A stretch of 45,038 nucleotides of DNA from Anaerocaecibacter muris. Its GTDB lineage: Bacteria > Bacillota > Clostridia > Christensenellales > Pumilibacteraceae. The DNA is taken from contig NZ_CALPCE010000010.1 of the NCBI RefSeq assembly GCF_943192945.1, positions 1 through 45,038 of the forward strand. The letters are read 5' to 3'. The translations under genes were made by a program, and so were the position numbers. Positions within the stretch are counted from its first letter, which is position 1, and each line of letters opens with the position of its first letter. This document shows, one piece after another, positions 24,354 through 30,557 of this stretch. The notes beneath the pieces are model-generated. The model had not been told where the DNA came from. It searched no databases and was given only the letters and a program-made list of their open reading frames with translations.

Positions 24354-24665
24354 TTAAATAAAATCTATTTCCGCATCGGTAACGGCAAAATAAATTGATT
24401 CTTGATTCAGGGCTGTTTTTATATCCCTTGCAATTTTTAACGCCGTTTCGGTGTCGATTCCGCTTAACTCCGCTTTAATGCTGTTTTCGTAAACCGTTGC
24501 GCCGTTGTCGTTGTGGGTGTAAATGCCCTTGCAGCGTGTGAGCGTTGCGCCCCCTGTATATAATAGGATTATCCCGGCGATCCGCTTTTCCGCTTGCGTG
24601 GTGCTTATTATTTGGCGTTTGGTGTCCTTGTCATTAAGCCCCGTTATAATTGTAAAATTTTTCAT
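24354..24665 (-). CDS. First protein of the leftward cassette, unknown function
   Basis: 103 aa with GCGGAGG upstream, the first gene after the regulated leftward promoter. It begins MKNFTIITGLNDKDTKRQII, a start I associate with small proteins on clostridial plasmids and conjugative elements, but the function is unknown. The C-terminal half is a helix (TALKIARDIKTALNQ) followed by beta strands. Confidence 0.65.
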   Translation of the reverse strand: MKNFTIITGLNDKDTKRQIISTTQAEKRIAGIILLYTGGATLTRCKGIYTHNDNGATVYENSIKAELSGIDTETALKIARDIKTALNQESIYFAVTDAEIDFI

Positions 24666-24680
24666 ACTTGCCTCCGCTAT

Positions 24681-24696
24681 TACGATTATTTTCGTA
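24681..24696. promoter_or_regulatory. TACGA-type operator, cassette promoter downstream site
   Basis: TACGATTATTTTCGTA, a 16-bp palindrome-like site with arms TACGA and TCGTA. It lies just downstream of the -10 box of the leftward promoter and before the first gene's ribosome site. Confidence 0.65.
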
Positions 24697-24703
24697 TATG
24701 CTT

Positions 24704-24732
24704 ATTATATACGATTATATTCGTATTGTCAA
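24704..24732 (-). promoter_or_regulatory. Leftward promoter of the FtsK-like cassette
   Basis: On the minus strand TTGACA (24732-24727) and TATAAT (24709-24704) are separated by 17 bases. The spacer is almost entirely filled by a TACGA-type operator (24710-24725), so the promoter should be tightly repressible. It drives genes 24665 down to 20675. Confidence 0.85.
24710..24725. promoter_or_regulatory. TACGA-type operator in the cassette promoter spacer
   Basis: TACGATTATATTCGTA, placed exactly between -35 and -10. The same motif is found at 24681, 24751 and 25091. The small regulator encoded at 25134 is the likely ligand (inferred). Confidence 0.75.
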
Positions 24733-24750
24733 CAGTTTTTATAAACTTTT

Positions 24751-24766
24751 TACGATTTTTTTCGTA
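24751..24766. promoter_or_regulatory. TACGA-type operator, upstream site
   Basis: TACGATTTTTTTCGTA, about 20 bases upstream of the -35 box of the leftward promoter. With the other two sites it forms a three-site array. Confidence 0.6.
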
Positions 24767-24789
24767 AATTTTTTTTGCGTTTCATTTTT

Positions 24790-24890
24790 GCACATTTTCG
24801 GAGCGTTTGCGGAGCTGTCAACCCGGCAGCGATCCGCCGGGCGTGGGGGAATTTTGGCGGAGCAGGTGGGTGGGTGAACCCCGTATGCAC
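24790..24890. other. GC-rich noncoding island in the divergent control region
   Basis: The gap 24666-25133 has no gene. Most of it is AT-rich control sequence, but 24797-24890 is GC-rich and contains the inverted pair CCCGGC and GCCGGG followed by GGCGTGGGGG and GGTGGGTGGGTG. It could be a structured RNA, an oriT-like or replication signal, or a G-quadruplex; nothing here decides. Confidence 0.35.
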
Positions 24891-24895
24891 TCGCA

Positions 24896-24929
24896 AAAAA
24901 TAAAAAGACACCCTATTTAGGATGCCTTT
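24896..24929 (-). terminator. Minus-strand terminator whose loop contains a CCTAAATAGG motif
   Basis: On the minus strand GGCATCCT pairs with AGGGTGTC (two wobbles) around an AAAT loop and is followed by TTTTTATTTTTT. The centre of the hairpin is a copy of the repressor operator motif (24912-24921), which may be coincidence. It stops leftward transcripts from the right of the cassette promoter. Confidence 0.65.
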
Positions 24930-25037
24930 AAGTGTAAAAAGTGAATAATATTTAGTTTTTCCCTAAAAGTGTCTATAAGGAAGTAATATATAAAAGAGTT
25001 TATGGAAAATCGCTAAAATCATTCACTTTTATCACTT
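24930..25037. repeat. 108-bp palindromic repeat, copy 3
   Basis: Left arm AAGTGTAAAAAGTGAAT, right arm ATTCACTTTTATCACTT, same length and orientation as copies 1 and 2. It lies between the terminator at 24929 and the rightward promoter of the regulator/resolvase operon. Further CACTTT and ATCACTC boxes follow to 25050. Confidence 0.85.
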
Positions 25038-25083
25038 TGATTATCACTCTTAAAATTTTTTCGGAAAAATTTACGAAAAACTC

Positions 25084-25113
25084 TTGACATTACGAATATA
25101 ATCGTGCTATATT
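25084..25113 (+). promoter_or_regulatory. Rightward promoter of the regulator/resolvase/lipoprotein operon
   Basis: TTGACA at 25084-25089 and TATATT at 25108-25113 (spacer 18; CTATAT with spacer 17 is the alternative). A TACGA-type operator fills the spacer, as in the leftward promoter, so the two divergent promoters share one control logic. Confidence 0.75.
25091..25106. promoter_or_regulatory. TACGA-type operator in the regulator promoter
   Basis: TACGAATATAATCGTG, located in the promoter spacer of the operon that begins with a small DNA-binding protein. This suggests negative autoregulation. Confidence 0.7.
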
Positions 25114-25133
25114 ATACGAACAGGAGAAATACT

Positions 25134-25373
25134 ATGAAAGCTAACGAAATTATGCGTGATATTATGAAAAACCAAAATGTAGGCTTATCCAAACTTGCCG
25201 ACAGAATGCAAAAATCAGTTCGCTTGGTGAGCGATAGATTAAGAATGGAAAATATCAGTACGGATAAGTTGATTGAAATACTCCGCTATCTCGATTACGA
25301 CCTTGTTATTATGCCTCGTGGCAAAGCAGGGCGTATTGACGGTGCGTATATTGTTGACGGTGAAGAAAAATGA
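25134..25373 (+). CDS. Small XRE-like regulator of the cassette
   Basis: 79 aa from the ATG at 25134 with CAGGAG upstream; a GTG at 25104 lies inside the promoter and is unlikely. The helices VGLSKLADRMQKSVRLVSDRL fit a Cro-type helix-turn-helix, followed by IEILRYLDYDLVIMPRG, a common ending of small plasmid and phage HTH proteins. It is the first gene of the rightward operon and the best candidate for binding the four TACGA-type operators. The stop overlaps the resolvase start (ATGA). Confidence 0.75.
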   Translation: MKANEIMRDIMKNQNVGLSKLADRMQKSVRLVSDRLRMENISTDKLIEILRYLDYDLVIMPRGKAGRIDGAYIVDGEEK

Positions 25374-25939
25374 TTTACGGATATGTACGCATATCGACAA
25401 CGAAGCAGGAACAAGGAAATTCAAAAGAAGATCAATCCAACGCTATAAAAGAGCGTTACCCGTCCGCTTCCGTGATAGAAGAAACTTACAGCGGCGCAAA
25501 GGAACGCCCGAAATTTTTGAAACTTCTCGAAAGCTGCTCCGCAGGTGATACGGTGGTGGTTACGAAGCTCGATAGGTTTTGTCGTTCCACCAAAGAGGGT
25601 TTAGAATATATCGACTACCTAAAAAGCAAAGGCGTGAAAATCCATATTCTTAATATGGGATTGATAGAAGATACCCCTATCGGCAATCTTATGGTAACTA
25701 TGCTCCTTGCCTTTGCAGAATTTGAACGTGCAATAATCAAAGAGCGCACGGATGCAGGAAAAGCTATCGCAAAGCAGAAGCCCGGCTACAAGGACGGTCG
25801 GCGGAAAATCGAAGTGCCGCTTTTTGCAGAGTATTTAGGTAAAGTGCAGAACGGCGAACTTATGGCGGTAGAAGCTATGCAAGCTCTCAACATTTCAAAA
25901 AGCAAATGGTACAGACTATGCAGCGAGGTGAATATATGA
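25370..25939 (+). CDS. Small serine recombinase (resolvase/invertase type)
   Basis: 189 aa, the normal size for Tn3-type resolvases and DNA invertases. YVRIS at residues 5-9 gives the nucleophile Ser9; VVTKLDRFCRS and AFAEFERAIIKERT complete the catalytic domain. The C-terminal 45 residues form the helix-turn-helix DNA-binding domain. It is distinct from the large integrase at 20-1570. The three 108-bp palindromic elements are possible recombination sites, since res sites are of similar length; that link is inferred. Confidence 0.9.
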   Translation: MIYGYVRISTTKQEQGNSKEDQSNAIKERYPSASVIEETYSGAKERPKFLKLLESCSAGDTVVVTKLDRFCRSTKEGLEYIDYLKSKGVKIHILNMGLIEDTPIGNLMVTMLLAFAEFERAIIKERTDAGKAIAKQKPGYKDGRRKIEVPLFAEYLGKVQNGELMAVEAMQALNISKSKWYRLCSEVNI

Positions 25940-26376
25940 AAAAAGCGTTTTTAATTTGTCTGTTAGCGGCGGTGCTTATGCTCTTTGTTGGGTGTACGGA
26001 CGAACCGAAGCCGCGCACTTGGAAAGATGACTTCACCGTGTCGCATATTACGCACGAAGAAATGAAATTCAAAACCGAAGAAGAACGGCTCGAAGCAATA
26101 CTTAACGGCACGGCGGTTATGAAACACGACTATTATGTGATAAAAAGTAATGCAAGTGCGGATGCCATTTCGGTTTATCTCATTTTCGGGATAACCGCCG
26201 CCGAACAAATGGTAGAATATAAATTTCAGATTGTTGGCGGCATCGGGCAAGGTAAAACCGTTACGGAGAATATATTTTACTCCGAATACGAAGCCGAAAT
26301 GGAAAAGAGCGGCATTGACTATTCAGGCGGTTATGTGGTAGAATTGAACCGTATCGAATATGAATTAAAAGATTAA
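25936..26376 (+). CDS. Putative lipoprotein (moron-like)
   Basis: 146 aa from the ATG at 25936, overlapping the resolvase stop. A basic start (MKK), a hydrophobic stretch and Cys20 (FVGC) form a lipoprotein signal peptide, so the mature protein should be anchored to the outer face of the membrane. The rest is a beta-rich soluble domain with no known motif. A surface lipoprotein made by a prophage may exclude superinfecting phages or alter the host surface; this is inference. Confidence 0.7.
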   Translation: MKKAFLICLLAAVLMLFVGCTDEPKPRTWKDDFTVSHITHEEMKFKTEEERLEAILNGTAVMKHDYYVIKSNASADAISVYLIFGITAAEQMVEYKFQIVGGIGQGKTVTENIFYSEYEAEMEKSGIDYSGGYVVELNRIEYELKD

Positions 26377-26388
26377 ATTTAATATACT

Positions 26389-26456
26389 TCACGCAAAAAG
26401 GCGTGATTAAAAGCTAACAAGGGCTATGAGCAAAATGCTTATAGCCTTTTCTTTTT
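26389..26456 (+). terminator. Tandem hairpins with terminator directly before the terL ribosome site
   Basis: A 6-bp hairpin (TCACGC/GCGTGA, 26389-26406) is followed by a 13-bp hairpin (AAGGGCTATGAGC and GCTTATAGCCTTT, 26419-26449) and TCTTTTT. The GGAG of the large terminase begins one base after the T run. A related pair of hairpins is at 29784-29853. It probably ends the lipoprotein transcript, and its place against the terL ribosome site hints at attenuation or antitermination. Confidence 0.7.
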
Positions 26457-26467
26457 GGAGAAAAGAT

Positions 26468-28135
26468 ATGGATAAATTGTTGATTGCAAAAATTCTCGCA
26501 AAAATCAAAAAGACACCTACGGACTATCAGGCATACGAAGACCTGTTTTCTCTTTGTCGTGCGGCAATTTCCGATGAGCGAAAAGAAGCTCTCTCATACA
26601 GCACAATGCTTCGCTCGATATGTGAAAAAAGTATTCGTCAGTTAAGCGGCGGTATTATCCCGAAACTTGTAAAATTGTCAAACCGAACTTTACTTTTTGA
26701 AGCTCCGTACCTGTTTGATAGTTATATGCAGTATCTTGAAATCAACCGTAAACCGCAGGAACGATTTTATCTTCCGCGCCGCAAACGGTTAAAAGAAGTG
26801 GTTGATGCTATTCAAGAGCTTGTCGATGATGAGTTGGACGAACTGTTTATCTCTATGCCTCCCCGTGTCGGTAAAACAACTTTGATAATGTTCGCTCTTA
26901 CTTGGATTGTCGGGCGCAATTCGGAATTATCAAATCTTTACTCCGCATACTCGGATGTTATCACCGCCGCTATGTATTCAGGTGCGCTTGAGGTAATCAA
27001 CGACAGCTACACTTATACTTGGCACGAAATATTCCCGGATTGTAAAATCGCTAACACTAATGCAAAAGATGAAATTCTTAATATAGACAGAAAAAAGCGT
27101 TATCCCTCACTTACCTGCCGTTCTCTTTACGGAACGCTGAACGGTGCTTGCGACTGTAACGGGTTTTTGGTAAGCGATGACCTTATCGGCGGTATTGAAG
27201 AAGCTCTGAACAAAGACCGTCTTGCAAGTGCGTGGTTCAAAGTCGATAATAACCTTATTCCCCGTGCAAAGGAAAATGCAAAAAGGTTATGGGTTGGTAC
27301 AAGATGGTCGATGGTCGATCCTGCCGGTGTAAGAATGGATTTGCTCATAAACGATCCTACATACGCAACTGTCCGTTACAAAATAATCAATATTCCTGCT
27401 CTTGATCCCGAAACGGACGAATCTAACTTTGATTATCAATATGGAGTTGGATTTTCTACGGAATATTATCGTCAACGCCGCGCATCCTTTGAACGAAACA
27501 ACGATATTGCTTCGTGGAACGCTCAATATATGGGAGAACCCATTGAACGTGATGGAACTTTGTTCGCTCCCGAAGACCTGCGGTATTATAATGGCATACT
27601 CCCGGACGGAGAACCCGACCGTATTTTTATGGCTTGCGATCCTGCGTTCGGTGGTGGGGATTTTGTTTCCGCTCCCGTTGCGTTTCAGTATGATAACGAT
27701 GTGTTCATTCACGATTTAGTCTTTAATGCAGGTGATAAAAAAATCACCCGTCCTATGGTAGTTGAGCTTGTACTGCGAAACAAAGTTCAGGCGGCTCAAT
27801 TTGAAGCTAATAACGGCGGCGAAGAATATCAAGAATGGGTTGAAGCTCGATTAAAAGAAAAGGGTTATCGGTTGAATATTACCTCGAAACGAGCGCAAAC
27901 CACGAAGAAAAAGGAACTTCGTATTTTCGATAAAGCTCCCGAAATAAGGGAATTCTACTTTTTGGAGCAAGGGAAACGCTCAAAGGAGTATAGTCAATTT
28001 ATGATGAACCTGTTTTCTTTCAAAATTACAGGCAAAAACAAAAACGATGATGCCCCCGATTCGTTGGCGATGCTTGTTGAAATGAGAGATGGAACTTTCG
28101 GTGGAAAACCCGAAATTTTCCGCCGTCCTTTTTAA
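26468..28135 (+). CDS. terL: Large terminase subunit
   Basis: 555 aa from the ATG at 26468 with TTGGAG upstream. The ATPase has Walker A PPRVGKTT near residue 131; the RNase H-like nuclease domain shows CDPAFGGGD near 390 and DAPDSLAML near 527. It pumps DNA into the prohead and cuts the concatemer with the small subunit. The leader carries an intrinsic terminator immediately upstream. The 3' gap holds the promoter for the portal gene. Confidence 0.93.
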   Translation: MDKLLIAKILAKIKKTPTDYQAYEDLFSLCRAAISDERKEALSYSTMLRSICEKSIRQLSGGIIPKLVKLSNRTLLFEAPYLFDSYMQYLEINRKPQERFYLPRRKRLKEVVDAIQELVDDELDELFISMPPRVGKTTLIMFALTWIVGRNSELSNLYSAYSDVITAAMYSGALEVINDSYTYTWHEIFPDCKIANTNAKDEILNIDRKKRYPSLTCRSLYGTLNGACDCNGFLVSDDLIGGIEEALNKDRLASAWFKVDNNLIPRAKENAKRLWVGTRWSMVDPAGVRMDLLINDPTYATVRYKIINIPALDPETDESNFDYQYGVGFSTEYYRQRRASFERNNDIASWNAQYMGEPIERDGTLFAPEDLRYYNGILPDGEPDRIFMACDPAFGGGDFVSAPVAFQYDNDVFIHDLVFNAGDKKITRPMVVELVLRNKVQAAQFEANNGGEEYQEWVEARLKEKGYRLNITSKRAQTTKKKELRIFDKAPEIREFYFLEQGKRSKEYSQFMMNLFSFKITGKNKNDDAPDSLAMLVEMRDGTFGGKPEIFRRPF

Positions 28136-28183
28136 TAAAATATTCTCTAATGGTTCTTTTCGTACCAAAATTAAAGTAAACCA

Positions 28184-28213
28184 TTGACAACTATAATATT
28201 TTTGTGCTATAAT
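28184..28213 (+). promoter_or_regulatory. Promoter of the portal/capsid genes
   Basis: TTGACA at 28184-28189 and TATAAT at 28208-28213, spacer 18, about 30 bases before the portal start. It means the structural genes do not rely only on read-through from terL. No operator motif of either family is seen in it. Confidence 0.75.
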
Positions 28214-28245
28214 GCGCTCGAAAAAATTTTAAGGAGGTAAGTGCC

Positions 28246-29670
28246 GTGTCTGTCGAACCGAGAACCGATTTAGTCGGTCGTAAAGTGATTTTTACCGATG
28301 TCGATGTCATCACAAAAAAGAATATTGTATCGGTATTGAAAGCGGCTCTTACTACCCATAACATAAATCAAAGTTGCATCGATTATCTTTATCAGTACAA
28401 TAACGGTGTTCAACCTATTCTAAACCGTGTGAAAGATACTCGCCCCGAAATTAACAACAAAATCGTTGTGAACAGGGCGAACGAAATCACTTCCTTTAAG
28501 GTCGGTTATCTTCTTGGAGAACCTTTGCAATATGTTAGCAGAAGTTCTAATGATAAGACGGCTACTGAAAAAATCACGCAACTTAATGAGTTTATGTATT
28601 CGGAAGATAAAGCATCAAAGGATAAAGAGCTTGCCGATTGGTTTACCATTTGCGGAACTTCCTATCGGATGATTCTACCGAATAAAGATGGAGGTACGGA
28701 CGATTCTCCTTTCCATATTTACACGCTTGATCCCCGACAAACATTTGTCGTATATCATAACGGGCTTGGAAACAAGCCTGTTATGGGGGTTAAGTTTGTG
28801 AAACGCTCGGATGAAACGGTCGTTTATAGTGTTTATACTGAAACGGATTATTACGAAATAGTCAATGACAGTATAGTAAAAAACGAACCGCATATTTTAC
28901 ATACTATCCCAATCGTTGAATACCCTGCAAACTCGGCTCGGCTCGGCGCATTTGAAATTGTTATTCCTCTACTCGATGCCTACAATTTGACCGTATCGGA
29001 TAGATTGAACGGATTGGAGCAATTCATTCAAGCACTTATTAAATTTGTCAATGTTGATATATCACCCGAACAATTTAAGGAATTGAAAGATTTGGGTGGT
29101 ATTAAGTTCAAGTCCACTTCTGATAATCCTGCGGATGTCGATTACATTACGCCTGAACTCAATCAGACAAACACCCAAACAATTCTCAACGATATGTACC
29201 AAACGATACTTACTATTTGCGGAATGCCTAACCGTAATGGCGGCAGCTCTACTTCCGACACGGGTTCTGCGGTAATTATGCGTGATGGTTGGGAAGTTGC
29301 GGAAGCAAAAGCAAAAGACACGGAGCTTATGTTCAAACGATCGGAAAAAGCATTTTTACGAATTGCTTTGGATATAGCTAAAACAATAAGTGGTTTAGAT
29401 TTGAAAGTATCGCAAGTTGATGTTAGGTTTACGCGCCGCAACTATGAGAATATTTCCAACAAATCTACCGTTTTAACCACGATGCTCAATAACGGGAAAA
29501 TTCATCCGCTTTTAGCGTTCCAACATTGTGGAATGTTCCCCGATGCGGAGCTTGCCTATAAAATGAGTGCCGAATACGCCGAAATGCAGGAGAAAAAAGC
29601 TCTTGAACGGGAAGAAGCTATGGCAAAAGAGCAGAAAAAGGACGGTAAAAACGATGGAAATTCCGAATAA
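28246..29670 (+). CDS. Portal protein (SPP1 gp6-like)
   Basis: 474 aa with a GTG start after AAGGAGG. The sequence NNGVQPILNRVKDTRPEINN, VNRANEITSFKVGYLLGEP and the C-terminal acidic/Lys-rich tail are typical of the SPP1-type portal family, which forms the dodecameric DNA channel at one capsid vertex. It follows terL, in the usual order. It overlaps the next small gene. Confidence 0.9.
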   Translation: MSVEPRTDLVGRKVIFTDVDVITKKNIVSVLKAALTTHNINQSCIDYLYQYNNGVQPILNRVKDTRPEINNKIVVNRANEITSFKVGYLLGEPLQYVSRSSNDKTATEKITQLNEFMYSEDKASKDKELADWFTICGTSYRMILPNKDGGTDDSPFHIYTLDPRQTFVVYHNGLGNKPVMGVKFVKRSDETVVYSVYTETDYYEIVNDSIVKNEPHILHTIPIVEYPANSARLGAFEIVIPLLDAYNLTVSDRLNGLEQFIQALIKFVNVDISPEQFKELKDLGGIKFKSTSDNPADVDYITPELNQTNTQTILNDMYQTILTICGMPNRNGGSSTSDTGSAVIMRDGWEVAEAKAKDTELMFKRSEKAFLRIALDIAKTISGLDLKVSQVDVRFTRRNYENISNKSTVLTTMLNNGKIHPLLAFQHCGMFPDAELAYKMSAEYAEMQEKKALEREEAMAKEQKKDGKNDGNSE

Positions 29671-29800
29671 TGAATGGGTTAAAATCGCTCTCGATATAAT
29701 TAAGCGAGGTAATACCGCAGAGGTCAAACGAGAAAAAAACAATATTGTCGTTATCGAAATTAAGCGGCAGGTAAAAATAAAGACTGCTATAAACGGTTAG
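29654..29800 (+). CDS. 48-aa small structural-module protein
   Basis: Starts at ATG 29654 inside the 3' end of the portal gene with AAAAGGACGG upstream. The peptide begins MEIPNNEWVKIALDIIKRG and continues with KNNIVVIEIKRQVKIK. Small proteins of this type are common behind phage portal genes; function unknown. It ends just before the tandem hairpins. Confidence 0.6.
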   Translation: MEIPNNEWVKIALDIIKRGNTAEVKREKNNIVVIEIKRQVKIKTAING

Positions 29801-29853
29801 CAGGAAACAACCAACAAGGGTTATGAGCGTTTTGCTTGTAACCTTTTATTTTT
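29784..29853 (+). terminator. Tandem hairpins with terminator before the scaffold gene
   Basis: A 6-bp hairpin (CTGCTA/TAGCAG, 29784-29803) is followed by AAGGGTTATGAGC pairing with GCTTGTAACCTTT (29816-29846) and a T-rich run. It is clearly related in sequence to the pair at 26389-26456. It may reduce transcription into the capsid genes. Confidence 0.65.
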
Positions 29854-29878
29854 AGAAATTAAACTCGACAGAGTTGAT

Positions 29879-29902
29879 TAGTCAGGGAAGACTTTAATCG
29901 CA
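29879..29902 (+). repeat. 24-bp direct repeat, first copy
   Basis: The stretch TAGTCAGGGAAGACTTTAAT plus CGCA, repeated identically at 29934-29957 (offset 55). It is in the leader of the scaffold gene, after the terminator-like hairpin. Confidence 0.85.
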
Positions 29903-29933
29903 AGGTCAAGAAAAGACGGTAAAACGGAAAAAA

Positions 29934-29957
29934 TAGTCAGGGAAGACTTTAATCGCA
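29934..29957 (+). repeat. 24-bp direct repeat, second copy
   Basis: Identical second copy, directly abutting the ribosome site (AGGAGG) of the scaffold gene. It may be a duplicated leader segment or a regulator binding site. Confidence 0.85.
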
Positions 29958-29967
29958 GGAGGTATTT

Positions 29968-30552
29968 ATGGCACTTTCACTCAAACAACTTCTCGGTGAT
30001 TCCTATAAGGACGGAATGACTACGGCGGAAATCGAAGCGGCTCTTGCAAAAGCAGAACTTCCGGCGGATGAAGAATCCAAAAAGGAAATCGAAAGGTTGA
30101 CAACGGCTCTTTCAAAAAGCAACACCGAAGCGGCTGATTATAAGCGTAAATTGCGCGAAAAGCAGACCGAAGAAGAAAAGCAAAAGGAAGAACAAGCACA
30201 GCAACTTGCGGCTATGCAGACGGAACTCGAAACACTCCGCAAAGAAAAAACATTAGCTGCAAACAAAGGACAGCTCATAGCGTTGGGTTACGATGAGGCA
30301 CTTGCTACCGAAACCGCACAGGCTATGGTGGATGGAGATACGGCGAAGCTGTTTGCAAATCAGAAGAAATTCATCGAGGCGCAACGTTCGCAAATTAAAG
30401 CCGAACTTATGAAAGGCACTCCCAATCCCCCTCCCGGCGGCGGAACGGACGGCATAACGAAAGAAGCCTATCGTGCTATGCCGCTCGACCAAAAACAGAA
30501 ATTGGCAACGGAAAATCCCACCTTATACAAAAAACTTAATTCGGAGGAATAA
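29968..30552 (+). CDS. Capsid scaffold protein
   Basis: 194 aa with CAGGAGG upstream. Residues about 35-90 are a highly charged coiled coil (Lys/Glu/Gln-rich), with a Pro/Gly linker near 155 and a helical C-terminus. This layout and the position directly before the major capsid gene identify the gp20/DUF4355-type scaffold that guides prohead assembly. Confidence 0.85.
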   Translation: MALSLKQLLGDSYKDGMTTAEIEAALAKAELPADEESKKEIERLTTALSKSNTEAADYKRKLREKQTEEEKQKEEQAQQLAAMQTELETLRKEKTLAANKGQLIALGYDEALATETAQAMVDGDTAKLFANQKKFIEAQRSQIKAELMKGTPNPPPGGGTDGITKEAYRAMPLDQKQKLATENPTLYKKLNSEE

Positions 30553-30557
30553 ACATT

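Noticed and set aside
25104-25133. GTG start at 25104 for the small regulator
   Set aside because: It lies within the promoter before the expected transcription start; ATG 25134 has CAGGAG upstream.
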